Shown here: one piece after another, positions 9,756 to 19,959 of the stretch
Numbering within the stretch: the first letter of the stretch is position 1
Layout: each line of letters starts with the position of its first letter
Assembly (NCBI GenBank): GCA_021776375.1
Contig: JAJFGA010000070.1
Location: forward strand, 1-64,000
DNA: 64,000 bases
Direction of reading: 5' to 3'
DNA from: Hyphococcus sp.
GTDB taxonomy: Bacteria; Pseudomonadota; Alphaproteobacteria; Caulobacterales; Parvularculaceae
Translations under genes and position numbers: made by a program
The notes under the pieces: model-generated
Databases searched by the model: none
What the model was told of the DNA's origin: nothing
Seen by the model: only the letters and a program-made list of their open reading frames with translations

Positions 9756-10796
9756 CTAGCTTGCCATATCCCGCTGGTCTTCCCGCCCCATAGCAAGCAG
9801 GAACGGATCTTCCTTCTGATGCGCCGAAAAATCAGCTTTCGATTCAAGGTCGAGCCAGCGATGGTGGATGAGTTCCTGTGCTATCGGCGCGCCAAGTGTT
9901 GCGCCGGGGCCGGCGAGGATCAACACATCCGGGGCAAATTCCTTGATGGCGACTTCCACTGATTTGGAGAAGTCATAAGTTTCAGTGATCTGCTGGCCGA
10001 GCGTGTAGCGATGGAGCTCATCCGTATCGGTTGCATCGTGTGTCCAGATCGCGCCGCGTCCATCGACCATCGGGATTGCTGGCGCAGTAAAGATGTCGGC
10101 GCCGAGTTGCTCTAGGGCGGCGTTTGAGACATGCGCCAGAAGCGGCGTGTGAAACGCGGCGTGTCGCGCCAGGCGAAATGGATATCGACCTTGCGTCTTG
10201 GGCAGAGATTTCTCCATCGCCGCCATGCCAGCCTCGTCGCCAGCCAGCACCGCCATGCCGCCCAGCCGGATGGAGAGGAACGCGTTCCCCGCCGTGCGGC
10301 CCGCATGCAACGCCTCGCCAATGGTTTTTTCGTTTACGCGGCTGGCGCGCCAGTCTTCATCGACAAACGGATAGATGATCTGCCCGCCGACGCCTTCGCT
10401 TTCCATGAGCGCGCCCATCGTATCCACAAGCCGGATGGCGTTCGCCGGATTGAGCGCGCCCGAGGCGGCGAGGGTTAAATACCAGCCGAGGGAATTGCCG
10501 CAGACGGCGGAAATTTCAAATCGGTCGCGGTTGATGTCGGCGAAATCGGCAAGCGCGCAAGAATAGATGATCGCTGAGGCGTTGATGCTGGAAGCGTGTT
10601 TTGCCGCGGAGTAAGTCTTGGCGCCATCGAGCGACGAGACCGTCTCGCGGCCGGCGCTCTCGCGCCATTGATCGACGTCATTGATGAAGCCCGTCTTGTT
10701 GCTGTGATGGCGTGCAAGATATCCAAGCTCGTCCTTGCCATAGGTTCCGCGGCCTGGAAATATGACGACGGCGGATTGTTTCCGAGCCGGGCTCAT
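9756..10796 (-). CDS. FabD-like acyltransferase
   Basis: This 346-residue protein has the acyl-carrier-protein acyltransferase fold. Its nucleophile elbow reads GNSLGWY (Ser near residue 101) in place of the usual GHSLG of malonyl-CoA:ACP transacylase. The catalytic His region is AAFHTPLL (near residue 213), and ILAGPGATLG follows near the C-terminus. The elbow change and low overall similarity argue against housekeeping FabD. Its start codon overlaps the stop of the fused E1 gene (ATGA, 10793-10796), which implies translational coupling. It may load an acyl group made by that enzyme; this is inference. Confidence 0.75.
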   Translation of the reverse strand: MSPARKQSAVVIFPGRGTYGKDELGYLARHHSNKTGFINDVDQWRESAGRETVSSLDGAKTYSAAKHASSINASAIIYSCALADFADINRDRFEISAVCGNSLGWYLTLAASGALNPANAIRLVDTMGALMESEGVGGQIIYPFVDEDWRASRVNEKTIGEALHAGRTAGNAFLSIRLGGMAVLAGDEAGMAAMEKSLPKTQGRYPFRLARHAAFHTPLLAHVSNAALEQLGADIFTAPAIPMVDGRGAIWTHDATDTDELHRYTLGQQITETYDFSKSVEVAIKEFAPDVLILAGPGATLGAPIAQELIHHRWLDLESKADFSAHQKEDPFLLAMGREDQRDMAS

Positions 10797-13039
10797 TGCG
10801 CCGCCTTCTGGGTTTGCACACCCGTCAGCGCCAGCGCAGCGGTGACAATGTCATCCTCATCGATCAAAACGGTGTTGGCCGCCGGGCCGAGCGGGATGAA
10901 ACTGTCGGTGCCGGTGATGCGGGCGATATTATAATCAAGGCTGCGGTCAACGAAGGCGGTGATGATTTCCTCGGCCGGTCCGCCGGTCTTGCGGCATTCA
11001 TCAACCACCAAAACGTTGCGCCGCGCGCCGATGGCGTCGACCAGCTCCTCTATTGGCAGCGGCGCCAGCCATCTAAGGTCAATAATCCGCGCGGCGACGC
11101 CTTTGGCTTTCAATGTTTGCCCCGCGCGTTGGGAAAGATAGGTTCCGTTGCCATAGGAGATGATGGCGAGGTCGTCGCCATCGCCGACGATGTTAGCCTC
11201 GCCAAACGCCGCCTCCGTATCAATCTCGTTAAAGATCGCCGCCATCTTTCCATCGCCGTCTTCATGGAGGTCGCGGGTTCCGTAAAGTGCGATCGGCTCA
11301 AGAAACACCACCACGCGCCCTTCTTCGCGGGCGAGACGAAACGCTTCGCGCATCATTTTAACCGCCTCCGCGCCGCAAGACGGGCAGGCGAGGATGAGCC
11401 CTGGAATATCGCGAAACACTGCGACCGAATTATCATTGTGGAAATGACCGCCAAAGCCTTTTTGATAGGCGAGCCCGGCAATGCGCACGACCATGGGATT
11501 AGTATACTGACCATTGGAGAAGAACGACAGCGAAGCGGCCTCGCCGCGCAGCTGGTCTTCTGCATTATGGACGTAAGCGAGAAACTGAATTTCCGGTGCG
11601 GGAAGGAAACCATTATGCGCAAGGCCGATAGCGGTTCCGAGTATGGATTGCTCGTCAAGCAGCGTATCAAACACCCGCGCAGGTCCGAATTTTTGTTGCA
11701 GCCGCGTGGTTGCGCCATAAACGCCGCCCTTGCGGCCGACATCCTCGCCGAGCACCGTTACATTGCGGTCGCGCGCCATCTGCTCGGCGAGCGCGAGCGA
11801 GATCAGCCGCGACATATGTTGCGGTTCGCGATGGGCGCGGCTGTCGTCGGGCGCGTTGGCGAGTGGTTTCGTCGCGCGTGTTATGCGCCTTGCCGGGGGC
11901 GGCGTCAGCGCGGAGAGGACGTCTTGTGCTGTGGTCAGCTTTGGTCGTGTGCAAGCAGCTTCCATAGCGCGGCGCACCTGTGCGCCGGTGGCGTCGTATA
12001 ACGCTTCGATATCGTCTTTCGACATCACGCCGGCCTCGATGATGCGCCGGGCAGTGTGGAGCAGCGGGTCCTGGTTGGCCTCCGCTTCAATCTCTGCGCG
12101 GGTGCGATAGCTGGTCTCCAGGTCGGAACCGGCATGGCCCATCAGCCGCACGGTGCGCAGATGCAGAAAAACCGGTTTGCGGTGCATCCGCGCGCAATGT
12201 TCGGCCATGCGCGCGGCGCGCATCGCATCGGCGATATCGCGCCCGTCACCGTTTATATATGTAAGGCCGGGCCGGGCGCTGTAATTGGCCGCAACCCAAC
12301 CCTCCGGCGTCTTCACCGATATGCCGATACCGTTATCTTCGCACACAAAAACCAACGGCAAGGGCAGGCCGCGATAGGCGGTGAGCGCGGCGGTGTTGAT
12401 GGCGCCTTGCGCGGTTGAGTGGTTCGCCGACGCATCACCGAAACTGCATAAGACGACCGCATCATGCGGCATTTCCGCGTCATGTTTTTTCTGCGTGCGC
12501 GCAAGGGAAACGGAGAACGCCGCGCCCATCGCCTTTGGCAGATGCGATGCAATCGTACTTGTCTGTGGGGGGATGAATAAAGATTTTGAACCAATCACCT
12601 TATGGCGCCCGCCGGAGATCGGGTCTTCTGAGGACGCAACAAATGATAGCGCCATGTTCCATATTGGCGTTTCGCCGGGAACTTTGCTTGCGCGCTCAAT
12701 GTAGAACGCGGCGCTGCGGTAATGTAAAAACGCCATGTCGTTGACGCGGAAAGCGCGAGCGACAGCGGCATTGCCTTCATGACCGGAACTGCCAATGGAA
12801 TAAAAGCCGCGCTTTTCCGCGCCGAGCCGGCGGGCCTCGAGGTCAAGCCGGCGGCTTTTTAACTGGGTCTCGAACAGGGCGGCGAGGGCGTGGGGGGGAA
12901 GCCCGGCGTCGGCCAAGGTCGTCGCAGTCAGCGCTTCTGGCAGGCGCCCGGCCTGAAGCCGCTCCAAAAAGCCATCCGCCGATGCCGCAATAGCGCCCGC
13001 CATCTCTTTGATTCCCAAGTGAAAAACATGCTTCAGCAA
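10793..13039 (-). CDS. Fused 2-oxoacid dehydrogenase E1 (alpha-beta)
   Basis: This 748-residue thiamine-diphosphate enzyme joins both E1 subunits. The alpha half (about 1-390) has the ThDP motif GDAS...EDNGIGIS near residues 200-240. The beta half (from about 405) has GEDVGRKGGVYG, DEQSILGTAIGLA and the C-terminal transketolase domain. Such fusions resemble branched-chain 2-oxoacid dehydrogenase E1, which decarboxylates keto acids of Val, Leu or Ile and passes the acyl group to lipoyl-E2. No E2 or E3 gene is nearby; a FabD-like acyltransferase is coupled instead. The true keto acid is unknown. Confidence 0.88.
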   Translation of the reverse strand: MLKHVFHLGIKEMAGAIAASADGFLERLQAGRLPEALTATTLADAGLPPHALAALFETQLKSRRLDLEARRLGAEKRGFYSIGSSGHEGNAAVARAFRVNDMAFLHYRSAAFYIERASKVPGETPIWNMALSFVASSEDPISGGRHKVIGSKSLFIPPQTSTIASHLPKAMGAAFSVSLARTQKKHDAEMPHDAVVLCSFGDASANHSTAQGAINTAALTAYRGLPLPLVFVCEDNGIGISVKTPEGWVAANYSARPGLTYINGDGRDIADAMRAARMAEHCARMHRKPVFLHLRTVRLMGHAGSDLETSYRTRAEIEAEANQDPLLHTARRIIEAGVMSKDDIEALYDATGAQVRRAMEAACTRPKLTTAQDVLSALTPPPARRITRATKPLANAPDDSRAHREPQHMSRLISLALAEQMARDRNVTVLGEDVGRKGGVYGATTRLQQKFGPARVFDTLLDEQSILGTAIGLAHNGFLPAPEIQFLAYVHNAEDQLRGEAASLSFFSNGQYTNPMVVRIAGLAYQKGFGGHFHNDNSVAVFRDIPGLILACPSCGAEAVKMMREAFRLAREEGRVVVFLEPIALYGTRDLHEDGDGKMAAIFNEIDTEAAFGEANIVGDGDDLAIISYGNGTYLSQRAGQTLKAKGVAARIIDLRWLAPLPIEELVDAIGARRNVLVVDECRKTGGPAEEIITAFVDRSLDYNIARITGTDSFIPLGPAANTVLIDEDDIVTAALALTGVQTQKAAQ

Positions 13040-13111
13040 TAGCGCCTTGTGAAATGCGCCGCGATCCGTCTATCTCCATAACATTCGCCGATTGTTTGCA
13101 AGTGGAGAGCG

Positions 13112-13738
13112 GTGGTTTTGGAGAAAAAATTGCAGGCGCCGAAGCTTGGCGACCCCTTGCCCGCCAGCCGGGCGAGCGCTGAGACTATAGAGCTTTTGCG
13201 CTATCGCCGGTCGACCCCGGCGGATTTTCTCACCGAGCCCGGGCCGGACCAGCAGACGCTTGCCTCCATTTTAACCATCGCCGCGCGCGCGCCCGACCAT
13301 CGCCGGGTGACGCCGTTCCGCTTTGTCGTCTTTGAAGGTGATGCGCGGGTGCGGTTTGGCGATGTCTTGCGTGACGCTTTTATCGCGCGTGAGCCGGATG
13401 CGGATGAAAAACGCATAGCCTGTGAGCAACGCCGTTTCTTGCGTGCGCCGGTTGTTGTTGCGGTGATTTCAAAGGTTGACCGCGACCATCGCACACCGGA
13501 ATGGGAGCAAATCCTCACCGCAGGCGCGGTCTGTCAGAACATGTTGATCGCTGCTAGCGCCGAAGGCTTTGCCGCACAGTGGATAACTGAATGGTATGCT
13601 TATGATGCGCGCGTCCTTGCTGCGCTTGGTTTAGGCGAGAACGAACGCATTGCCGGCTATGTTTATATTGGGACTGCGAAAGAGGACCCGAAGGAACGGG
13701 CGCGTCCGGTGATGGAGCAAGTTGTGACTAGGTTTTAA
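13112..13738 (+). CDS. Nitroreductase family protein (YdjA-like)
   Basis: This 208-residue flavoprotein has the nitroreductase fold: ELLRYRRSTPADF near the start (FMN contact), ARAPDHRRVTPFRFVV, and AGAVCQNMLIAASAEGFAAQW. The order matches the compact YdjA-type subgroup, which reduces nitro or quinone substrates with NAD(P)H. The physiological substrate is unknown. It is divergent from the E1 operon with 72 nt between starts. The GTG start is tentative. Confidence 0.85.
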   Translation: MVLEKKLQAPKLGDPLPASRASAETIELLRYRRSTPADFLTEPGPDQQTLASILTIAARAPDHRRVTPFRFVVFEGDARVRFGDVLRDAFIAREPDADEKRIACEQRRFLRAPVVVAVISKVDRDHRTPEWEQILTAGAVCQNMLIAASAEGFAAQWITEWYAYDARVLAALGLGENERIAGYVYIGTAKEDPKERARPVMEQVVTRF

Positions 13739-13842
13739 CGCCAATCACGTCGGCGTGAGAATGGTCGAAGGCGCACCGGAAAGCTGCTAGGGTATGCGCT
13801 TGGAATTGAATTTGATTTTGCTGCAACAGGAATGGAATTGAT

Positions 13843-14445
13843 ATGCATAAACATGGGGTTATTTTTGCTGGCATCGCCAGCCTTGCGCTAAGCGTCGCCG
13901 CGTCGCAGGCGAACGCCGAAGAGGCGGTGTCGGGAACCTATCAGGCCGACCCGGGCCATCGTTACATTACCTTCAGCTACCTGCATGTGGGGTATTCGCG
14001 CCCGATATTGCGCTGGAATGATTGGGATGCGACGCTTGAGTGGGATGCGGACACGCCTTCCAAGTCAAGCATCTCCGTTATTATTGACGCGACTTCAATC
14101 GATTCTGGCGTTGAGGAGTTTGACGGTCACCTTAACGGGGATCGGTTTTTTGACACTGCCAAGCACCCGGAAATCACCTTTGTCAGCACCAAACTCACAA
14201 AAACCGGCGACAACACTGGCGTTATGACCGGCGATTTGACCATCAAGGGAATTAGCAAGCCGGTGAGCCTTAATGTCACCTTGAACCGCACGGCAAAGGA
14301 TGATTTTTTCAAGGTCAATAAGGTCGGCTTTTCTGCGGTTGGAACGGTGAAGCGTTCTGACTATGGAATGAATTATGCGATCCCGGCTGTCGGCGATGAC
14401 GTGGAAATCAATATACAGGCGGAATTTAATAAACCACTTGATTGA
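13843..14445 (+). CDS. YceI family periplasmic protein
   Basis: This 200-residue protein has a signal peptide (cut near SQANA-EE) and a full YceI lipocalin-like barrel: YQADPGHRYITFSYLHVGYS, GHLNGDRFFDTAKHPEITFVS, LTIKGISKPV and KRSDYGMNY. YceI proteins bind isoprenoid chains such as polyprenyl quinones in the periplasm. The next gene (7 nt downstream) fuses a second YceI domain to cytochrome b561, so the pair likely acts together in quinone-linked electron or lipid handling. Confidence 0.92.
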   Translation: MHKHGVIFAGIASLALSVAASQANAEEAVSGTYQADPGHRYITFSYLHVGYSRPILRWNDWDATLEWDADTPSKSSISVIIDATSIDSGVEEFDGHLNGDRFFDTAKHPEITFVSTKLTKTGDNTGVMTGDLTIKGISKPVSLNVTLNRTAKDDFFKVNKVGFSAVGTVKRSDYGMNYAIPAVGDDVEINIQAEFNKPLD

Positions 14446-14452
14446 GGGCGTT

Positions 14453-15787
14453 ATGGAGTTGGGACAAAAACGATATAGCAGTGTTGCGGTCGCCTTACAT
14501 TGGGCGATCGCAATTTTGATCCTTAGCCAGATTGTTGGCGGGCTCTATATGCACAACTTGCCGAATTCGTCAGCGGTGAAGTTCGATCTCTATCAGCTCC
14601 ACAAATCCTTTGGCCTGTCGATCCTTGGGCTGACAATAATCCGGCTCGGATGGCGCCTCGCTCACAAGCCGCCGGCGCTGCCGGGATCTATGCCCGGATG
14701 GCAAAAGCTGACTGCGCGCCTGATCCATTGGGCGTTCTACGCGCTAATGTTTTTGACGCCTTTAGCCGGCTTGGCGATGGTGTCGGTCTCGCCGCTGAAT
14801 GTCCCGACGCTCTGGTTTGGCATAGTTGAAATTCCGCATCTGCCGTTTTTCAATGGGGTTGCTGATCGCGCGGCTGCTGAAGACGTGTTCCAGGAGGTAC
14901 ATGAGTATTTAGCGTTTTCTATCCTGTTTCTTCTTGTTCTTCATGTCGCCGCTGCGTTGAAGCACGGGCTCATCAATCGCGACGGCGTTTTACGCAGCAT
15001 GGCGCCGCATATGATGGCATGGGTCGGCATGCTTGCCATAGCTATTGTGCTTGGATTGTCTGCTTTGTTCTACATCCAGTCAGATCCGTTTCAGGGCGAG
15101 AAATCGCACAGCAATGGTGAGAGCCATGACCACAATCATGATGCAGCGCCTGCCGCAGCGTCGCCGAATGTTGAAGCGGGTGCGAGTGAAGCTGAGGCGC
15201 TTGAAAACGAGCCGGCTGGCGAACCGCTAGCGGTGTTGGGAACGGATGCATTATCCGCAGAGACGATTTCTACAGCTGCACCGTCGCCCGTGTGGGCGGT
15301 TGATTATGCCGCCAGCACGTTGCGTTTTATCGGCGAGGAAGGCGGCGCGCGGTTTGAAGGGCAGTTTTCTGATTTTACCGCACAGATCGTTTTTGATCCG
15401 GATAATCTCGCCGCCTCGTCGATCAACGTTGATGTGCGCACGGCCTCCGCCGGGTCCGGCAGTGACTTTCGCGATGGCGCAATGAAGGACGGCGAATGGT
15501 TTGACGTCAAAGCGCATGATAGCGCGCATTTCACGTCCAGTACGATCCGCAAGCCCGGCGCAAACGCCTATGAGGCGGACGGAACGCTGACGATCAAGGA
15601 CTTCTCTCATGACGTGACACTCGTCTTTTCGCTGGGCATTGACGGCGACCAGGCCAGCGCCGCCGGCGGCGTTGATCTCATACGCACCGATTACGGCCTT
15701 GGCATGGGCGCGTCGTGGCTGGAGAGTGAAAAGGTCGCTTTGGCGGTTCGCGTGGAGTTTGAAATCAGCGCAGCGCGCGCCAATTAA
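14453..15787 (+). CDS. Cytochrome b561-YceI fusion
   Basis: The 444-residue protein starts with a cytochrome b561 domain (about 1-195): four membrane segments with haem-ligand histidines in [23 protein letters not shown] and [17 protein letters not shown]. After a further hydrophobic segment (about 180-205) comes a His/Asp/Glu- and Ala-rich linker (SHDHNHD), then a YceI domain (about 282-444; [23 protein letters not shown]). It likely passes electrons between quinol and a periplasmic partner. ATG 14453 follows GAGG and matches the b561 N-terminus. Its stop overlaps that of cobT by 4 nt. Confidence 0.9.
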   Translation: MELGQKRYSSVAVALHWAIAILILSQIVGGLYMHNLPNSSAVKFDLYQLHKSFGLSILGLTIIRLGWRLAHKPPALPGSMPGWQKLTARLIHWAFYALMFLTPLAGLAMVSVSPLNVPTLWFGIVEIPHLPFFNGVADRAAAEDVFQEVHEYLAFSILFLLVLHVAAALKHGLINRDGVLRSMAPHMMAWVGMLAIAIVLGLSALFYIQSDPFQGEKSHSNGESHDHNHDAAPAAASPNVEAGASEAEALENEPAGEPLAVLGTDALSAETISTAAPSPVWAVDYAASTLRFIGEEGGARFEGQFSDFTAQIVFDPDNLAASSINVDVRTASAGSGSDFRDGAMKDGEWFDVKAHDSAHFTSSTIRKPGANAYEADGTLTIKDFSHDVTLVFSLGIDGDQASAAGGVDLIRTDYGLGMGASWLESEKVALAVRVEFEISAARAN

Positions 15788-17637
15788 GCAACGCGGGTTT
15801 TGCTGCGTCGGTCAGATTGCTTCAGCGCGTCCTCGTCAAACAGTTCCGCAAGCTTGTCAATAATGGCGCCGCCAAGCTGGTCTACATCGACAATCGTGAG
15901 GGCGCGGCGATAATAGCGCGTCACATCATGACCGATACCGATGGCCAGCAATTCTACCGGCGAGCGGTTTTCAATAAAGCCGATCACGTCGCGCAGATGC
16001 CGCTCGAGATAGGCGCCGCCATTAGCCGAGGACGTCGTGTCGTCGACCGGGGCGCCGTCTGATATCACCATCATAATGCGCCGCGCCTCGGGCCTTGCGA
16101 GCAAGCGCTGATGCGCCCACATCAAGGCTTCGCCATCGATGTTTTCTTTAAGCAAACCCTCTTTCATCATCAGCCCGAGAGAAGTGCGTGCGCGCCGCCA
16201 TGGTGCATTGGCGGGTTTGTAAACCACATGGCGCAACTCGTTGAGGCGGCCAGGTTTTGCCGGGCGTCCGTCCTGCACCCATTTCTCGCGCGCTTGTCCG
16301 CCTTTCCAGGCTCGGGTTGTAAAGCCGAGAATTTCCACCTTAACGCCGCAGCGCTCCAGCGTGCGCGCAAGAATGTCAGCGCAAATCGCGGCGATCGTAA
16401 TCGGCCGCCCGCGCATCGAGCCGGAATTGTCGATCAACAAGGTCACCACGGTGTCGCGAAATTCCTGGTCGCGCTCCATCTTATAGGACAGCGGCTGCAT
16501 CGGATCGACGACGACGCGGGCGAGGCGTGCGGCGTCAAGCACGCCTTCTTCAAGGTCAAACACCCAGGAACGATTTTGCTGCGCCATTAATTTGCGTTGC
16601 AGCTTGTTGGCGAGCCTGGAGACAACCGTATGCAGATTATCAAGCTGGCGATCCAGAGATTTGCGGAGCCTCAGCAATTCATCGGGGTCGCAAAGGTCGG
16701 CCGCCTCGGCGATTTCATCAAACGCTGTCGTATAAGCGCGATAGGCCTCGCCGGTGTCGCCCTCAAATTTCGACCGCAGCGACGAGATACGGGCGTTTTC
16801 CGCAGCGCCGTCGTCGTCTTCTACGCCGTCCTCCAGGTCCTGTTCTGAAAGATCCGCCTCGCCGTCTTCGCTTTCACCGGCGCCTGGCTCTTCCGGCATA
16901 TCTGCGCCGTCAGTCTCAGCGTCATCATCGGTGCTATCGTCATTTTCGTTGTCAGCGTCCTCGTCATTTGCGTTGTCGCTGTCTTCACGATCGCCCTGAT
17001 CGTCATCGTCAAGATCGAGATCACGGATGAAGTCACGCGCCAGCTCGGCGAAGGCTTTTTGATTGTCGAGACCGGTGGCGGCCGCCATAGCGTCAAGCGA
17101 GGCGCCGGCTCTGGCTTCGAGATCATCGCGCCAGGTCTCCATGATCGATGCAGCGGCGGGCGGCGGGGTGCGGCCGGTGAGGCGTTCGCGCAACATCAGC
17201 GCGGCGACATCGCCAACCGCGGCGTCGTCCTTCGCGCTCAGCTGTTCATAGCCCTTGTCGCTAATGGTTTTGTCGAGCGCCGCTGCGAGATTGTCGCCAA
17301 CGCCTTTGAGAGCGCGCGCGCCAATCGCTTCGCAGCGGGCGTTTTCAAGGGCTGCAAAAATCGCCCGCGCCTCGGCGCCGCGCGGCGACATCGCATCGTG
17401 GGCTATCTCATCATGGTGGGCGAGCCGCAAAGCCGCCGCATCGCCTTCACCGCGGGCGATGGCGGCGGCCTCGGTGTCGATCACGCGGGCGGGTAGGGGA
17501 ATGCGCGCATTCTTGCCGCGCACGCTCGCATGCTCGCCGCCAAAAGCGACCTCGACATCATGCTGAGCGGACAGCGCGCGTGTAGTGTGGAGAAGCGCGC
17601 GCTTGAAGGCCTCGCGGAGTTGTTCCTTTGGCGTCAT
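15784..17637 (-). CDS. cobT: CobT-like cobaltochelatase subunit
   Basis: This 617-residue protein has the CobT layout: an N-terminal helical region starting at [20 protein letters not shown], a very acidic Asp/Glu-rich stretch (about 205-285) and a C-terminal von Willebrand A domain with the MIDAS motif DNSGSM near residue 400. With CobS (AAA+) and CobN it inserts cobalt into hydrogenobyrinate a,c-diamide in aerobic cobalamin synthesis. Neither partner nor another cob gene is in the window. The first in-frame ATG is 36 nt upstream, but 17637 matches the family start. Confidence 0.88.
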   Translation of the reverse strand: MTPKEQLREAFKRALLHTTRALSAQHDVEVAFGGEHASVRGKNARIPLPARVIDTEAAAIARGEGDAAALRLAHHDEIAHDAMSPRGAEARAIFAALENARCEAIGARALKGVGDNLAAALDKTISDKGYEQLSAKDDAAVGDVAALMLRERLTGRTPPPAAASIMETWRDDLEARAGASLDAMAAATGLDNQKAFAELARDFIRDLDLDDDDQGDREDSDNANDEDADNENDDSTDDDAETDGADMPEEPGAGESEDGEADLSEQDLEDGVEDDDGAAENARISSLRSKFEGDTGEAYRAYTTAFDEIAEAADLCDPDELLRLRKSLDRQLDNLHTVVSRLANKLQRKLMAQQNRSWVFDLEEGVLDAARLARVVVDPMQPLSYKMERDQEFRDTVVTLLIDNSGSMRGRPITIAAICADILARTLERCGVKVEILGFTTRAWKGGQAREKWVQDGRPAKPGRLNELRHVVYKPANAPWRRARTSLGLMMKEGLLKENIDGEALMWAHQRLLARPEARRIMMVISDGAPVDDTTSSANGGAYLERHLRDVIGFIENRSPVELLAIGIGHDVTRYYRRALTIVDVDQLGGAIIDKLAELFDEDALKQSDRRSKTRVA

Positions 17638-17724
17638 GGGCGGCAATATAAGCGCGGCTCGGCAAAACCCCAAGCGGGATATGCATGCCTGGAGCGCACG
17701 GTCTATAAAATCTGAACCTGTCAG

Positions 17725-17865
17725 CCGTCATCCCGGATGCGATGTAGCGTGAAACGCTGCTTCGCTGATCCGGGATCGCTATCGGGTGTGCCGAACCGGC
17801 CGCACGAGATCCCGTGTCTGCAGTGCATCATTGCTGCTGCAATGCGCACGGGATGACGGGTGGGT
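17725..17865. repeat. Dispersed palindromic element between cobT and the M13 peptidase
   Basis: Two palindromic modules lie together: GTCATCCCGGAT pairs with ATCCGGGAT about 25 nt on, then GATCCCGTG pairs with CACGGGAT across CATCATTGCTGCTGCAATG. The outer ends (CCGTCATCCCG and CGGGATGACGG) also pair. Such GTCATCCCGG elements are common between genes in alphaproteobacteria. It lies upstream of cobT and just after the peptidase stop. Confidence 0.6.
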
Positions 17866-17883
17866 TTGGATTACGCTACGCAA

Positions 17884-19959
17884 CTACCAAATCTGCACAC
17901 GGTCTTCCGGAGGCAGGTAGAGCGCGTCGCCCTCGGTAATGTCGAACGCCTCATACCAGGCGTCCATATTGCGCACGACGCCATTAACCCGGTATTGCGC
18001 CGGTGAGTGGGGGTCTGTGGCGATCTGATTTTTGATCGCCTCTTCACGAGCCTTGCGCTTCCAGACCTGGGCCCAGGCGAGGAAGAAACGCTGATCGCCG
18101 CTATAGCCGTTAATCACCGGCGCTTCGGCGCCGTTCAACGACAGCTTATAGGCGTGGTAGGCCATGGCGAGACCGCCAATATCGCCGATATTTTCTCCCA
18201 TCGTCAGCTTGGGATTGATCGGGAAGCCCTCAATCGGTTCGTAGGCAGCGTATTGCGCGCCGAGCGCATCGGCGAGTTTTTGGAAACTTTCCGCATCCGC
18301 TTCGGTCCACCAGTCGCGTAGTAGGCCAGTACCGTCAGATTTTCTGCCCTGATCGTCAAATCCGTGACCGATTTCATGGCCGATCACCGCGCCGATGCCG
18401 CCATAGTTGACCGCAGCATCCGCATTCGGATCAAAAAACGGCGCTTGTAAAATGGCGGCTGGAAAAACGATTTCGTTACGGGTTGGCGAATAATAGGCGT
18501 TGACCCGTTGCGGGTTCATGCCCCACTCGGTCTTGTCGATTGGACCGCCGAGCTTAGAAATTTGATCGTTCCAACCGAACGCATTGGCGCTCTTGGCGTT
18601 GCCATAAGCGTCGCCGCGGGTAACGGCAAAATCTGCATAGTCTTCCCATTTGTCAGGATAGCCGATTTTGGGCGTGAACATTTCGAGTTTTTCGTGGGCG
18701 GCGACTTTGGTTTCCTCGCTCATCCATGGAAGCGTATTGAGACGCTCATCGAGTGCAAGCCGCAAATTGGCGACCAGCGCTTCCATTTGGGTTTTTGATT
18801 CCGGCGGGAAGTGTCGGTCTACATAGACTTGCCCGACCGCCTCGCCGAGCGCGCCATTGACCGCCGCGACGCCGCGTTTCCAGCGTTCGCGTTGCTTGGG
18901 CGTGCCGCGCAGTTCGGTGCCGAAAAATGCAAATGTCGCCTCGTCAAACGCTGAAGGCAGGGCGCCGGCGTTTGATCGCAATAAATGAAACTGTAGGTAA
19001 TCGCGCCAGGTTGCGACCGGCGTTTCACCAAAGATTGCCGCCAGATTCTGGATTGCGTCATCCTCGCGGATAACAAATTCGGTTTCCCCACTAAGGCCGG
19101 ATACAGCGAGAATAGCATCCCAAGGAGCGCCAGGCGCAAAGGCGGCAAGTTCTTCGCGGGTCTTTAGGTTGTAGGTAAGGTCGCGGTTGCGGCGCTTGGC
19201 CGGCTCCCAATGGACTTCCGCCATGCGCAATTCGACATCGTAAATGGCTTGCGCTTTGGCGCCTGCGTCCTCTACGCCGGCAAGTGTCAACATCCGGGCA
19301 ATATAGTCTTTATACTTCGCACGTTTGTCGGCGAATTTTTCGTCGAGGTAATAATCCCGGTTCGGAAGACCGAGCCCGGACTGCCCTACGTAGACGATGT
19401 ATCGGTCGGGTTGTTTGGAATCGACGCCGACAAAGGCGCCAAAAAAAGAGTTCGCCCCAAGCGCGGGATCGGCCATTATTTGGGCGACGTCTTCGTGGGT
19501 TTCCAGCATGGCGAGCCGGGCGAGATCGCCCGCAATCGGATCAAGCCCCTTGGCGTTGATCGCATCGACATCGACAAAGCTCGCAAAATAATCGCCGATT
19601 TTCTTTTCAATCGAGCCGTCGGCGGCCTCGCCGCTGGCGGCGTCTTCGATAATCTTGCGCACACGGGTCTCGGAGCGCTCAAACAGAACAGTAAAAGCGC
19701 CGTAAGATGAGAACTCGTCAGGAATCTCGAAACTGTCGAGCCATTTGCCGCCGGCATATTGATAAAAATCGTCGCCGGGATCGACCGCCGGGTCGATATT
19801 GTCGGTCTCAACGCCCCATGCGCCAAGTTCTGGCGCTGCGCTGACCGCGGCGCTTTTTGCCGTGTCGTCGGGATGTCCTGATTCTGAGGATTGCGATGCC
19901 TTTTCCCCGCAGGCCGCGAGTGCGAGCGCGGCGGCCCCGCTTAGTAGAATATTTTTCAC
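17884..19959 (-). CDS. M13 family metallopeptidase, lipoprotein (PepO/neprilysin-like)
   Basis: The 691-residue protein starts with a lipoprotein signal (AALALAAC, lipid on Cys17), then SESGHPDD and the large M13 N-terminal domain. Zinc site motifs are HEIGH in VIGHEIGHGFDDQG (near residue 527) and ENIGDIGGLA (near 586) with the third ligand. The C-terminal region ends RVQIW, near the usual CxVW end of the family but without the Cys. It should cleave short peptides in the periplasm or at the outer membrane. It is divergent from apt. Confidence 0.93.
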   Translation of the reverse strand: MKNILLSGAAALALAACGEKASQSSESGHPDDTAKSAAVSAAPELGAWGVETDNIDPAVDPGDDFYQYAGGKWLDSFEIPDEFSSYGAFTVLFERSETRVRKIIEDAASGEAADGSIEKKIGDYFASFVDVDAINAKGLDPIAGDLARLAMLETHEDVAQIMADPALGANSFFGAFVGVDSKQPDRYIVYVGQSGLGLPNRDYYLDEKFADKRAKYKDYIARMLTLAGVEDAGAKAQAIYDVELRMAEVHWEPAKRRNRDLTYNLKTREELAAFAPGAPWDAILAVSGLSGETEFVIREDDAIQNLAAIFGETPVATWRDYLQFHLLRSNAGALPSAFDEATFAFFGTELRGTPKQRERWKRGVAAVNGALGEAVGQVYVDRHFPPESKTQMEALVANLRLALDERLNTLPWMSEETKVAAHEKLEMFTPKIGYPDKWEDYADFAVTRGDAYGNAKSANAFGWNDQISKLGGPIDKTEWGMNPQRVNAYYSPTRNEIVFPAAILQAPFFDPNADAAVNYGGIGAVIGHEIGHGFDDQGRKSDGTGLLRDWWTEADAESFQKLADALGAQYAAYEPIEGFPINPKLTMGENIGDIGGLAMAYHAYKLSLNGAEAPVINGYSGDQRFFLAWAQVWKRKAREEAIKNQIATDPHSPAQYRVNGVVRNMDAWYEAFDITEGDALYLPPEDRVQIW

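Noticed and set aside
9756-10796. Housekeeping fabD
   Set aside because: No other fab genes are near, the nucleophile elbow has Asn instead of His, and the gene is coupled to an E1 dehydrogenase.
10796-12001. 401-codon forward frame opposite the fused E1 gene
   Set aside because: It has no recognisable domain and is the complement of conserved E1 beta motifs.
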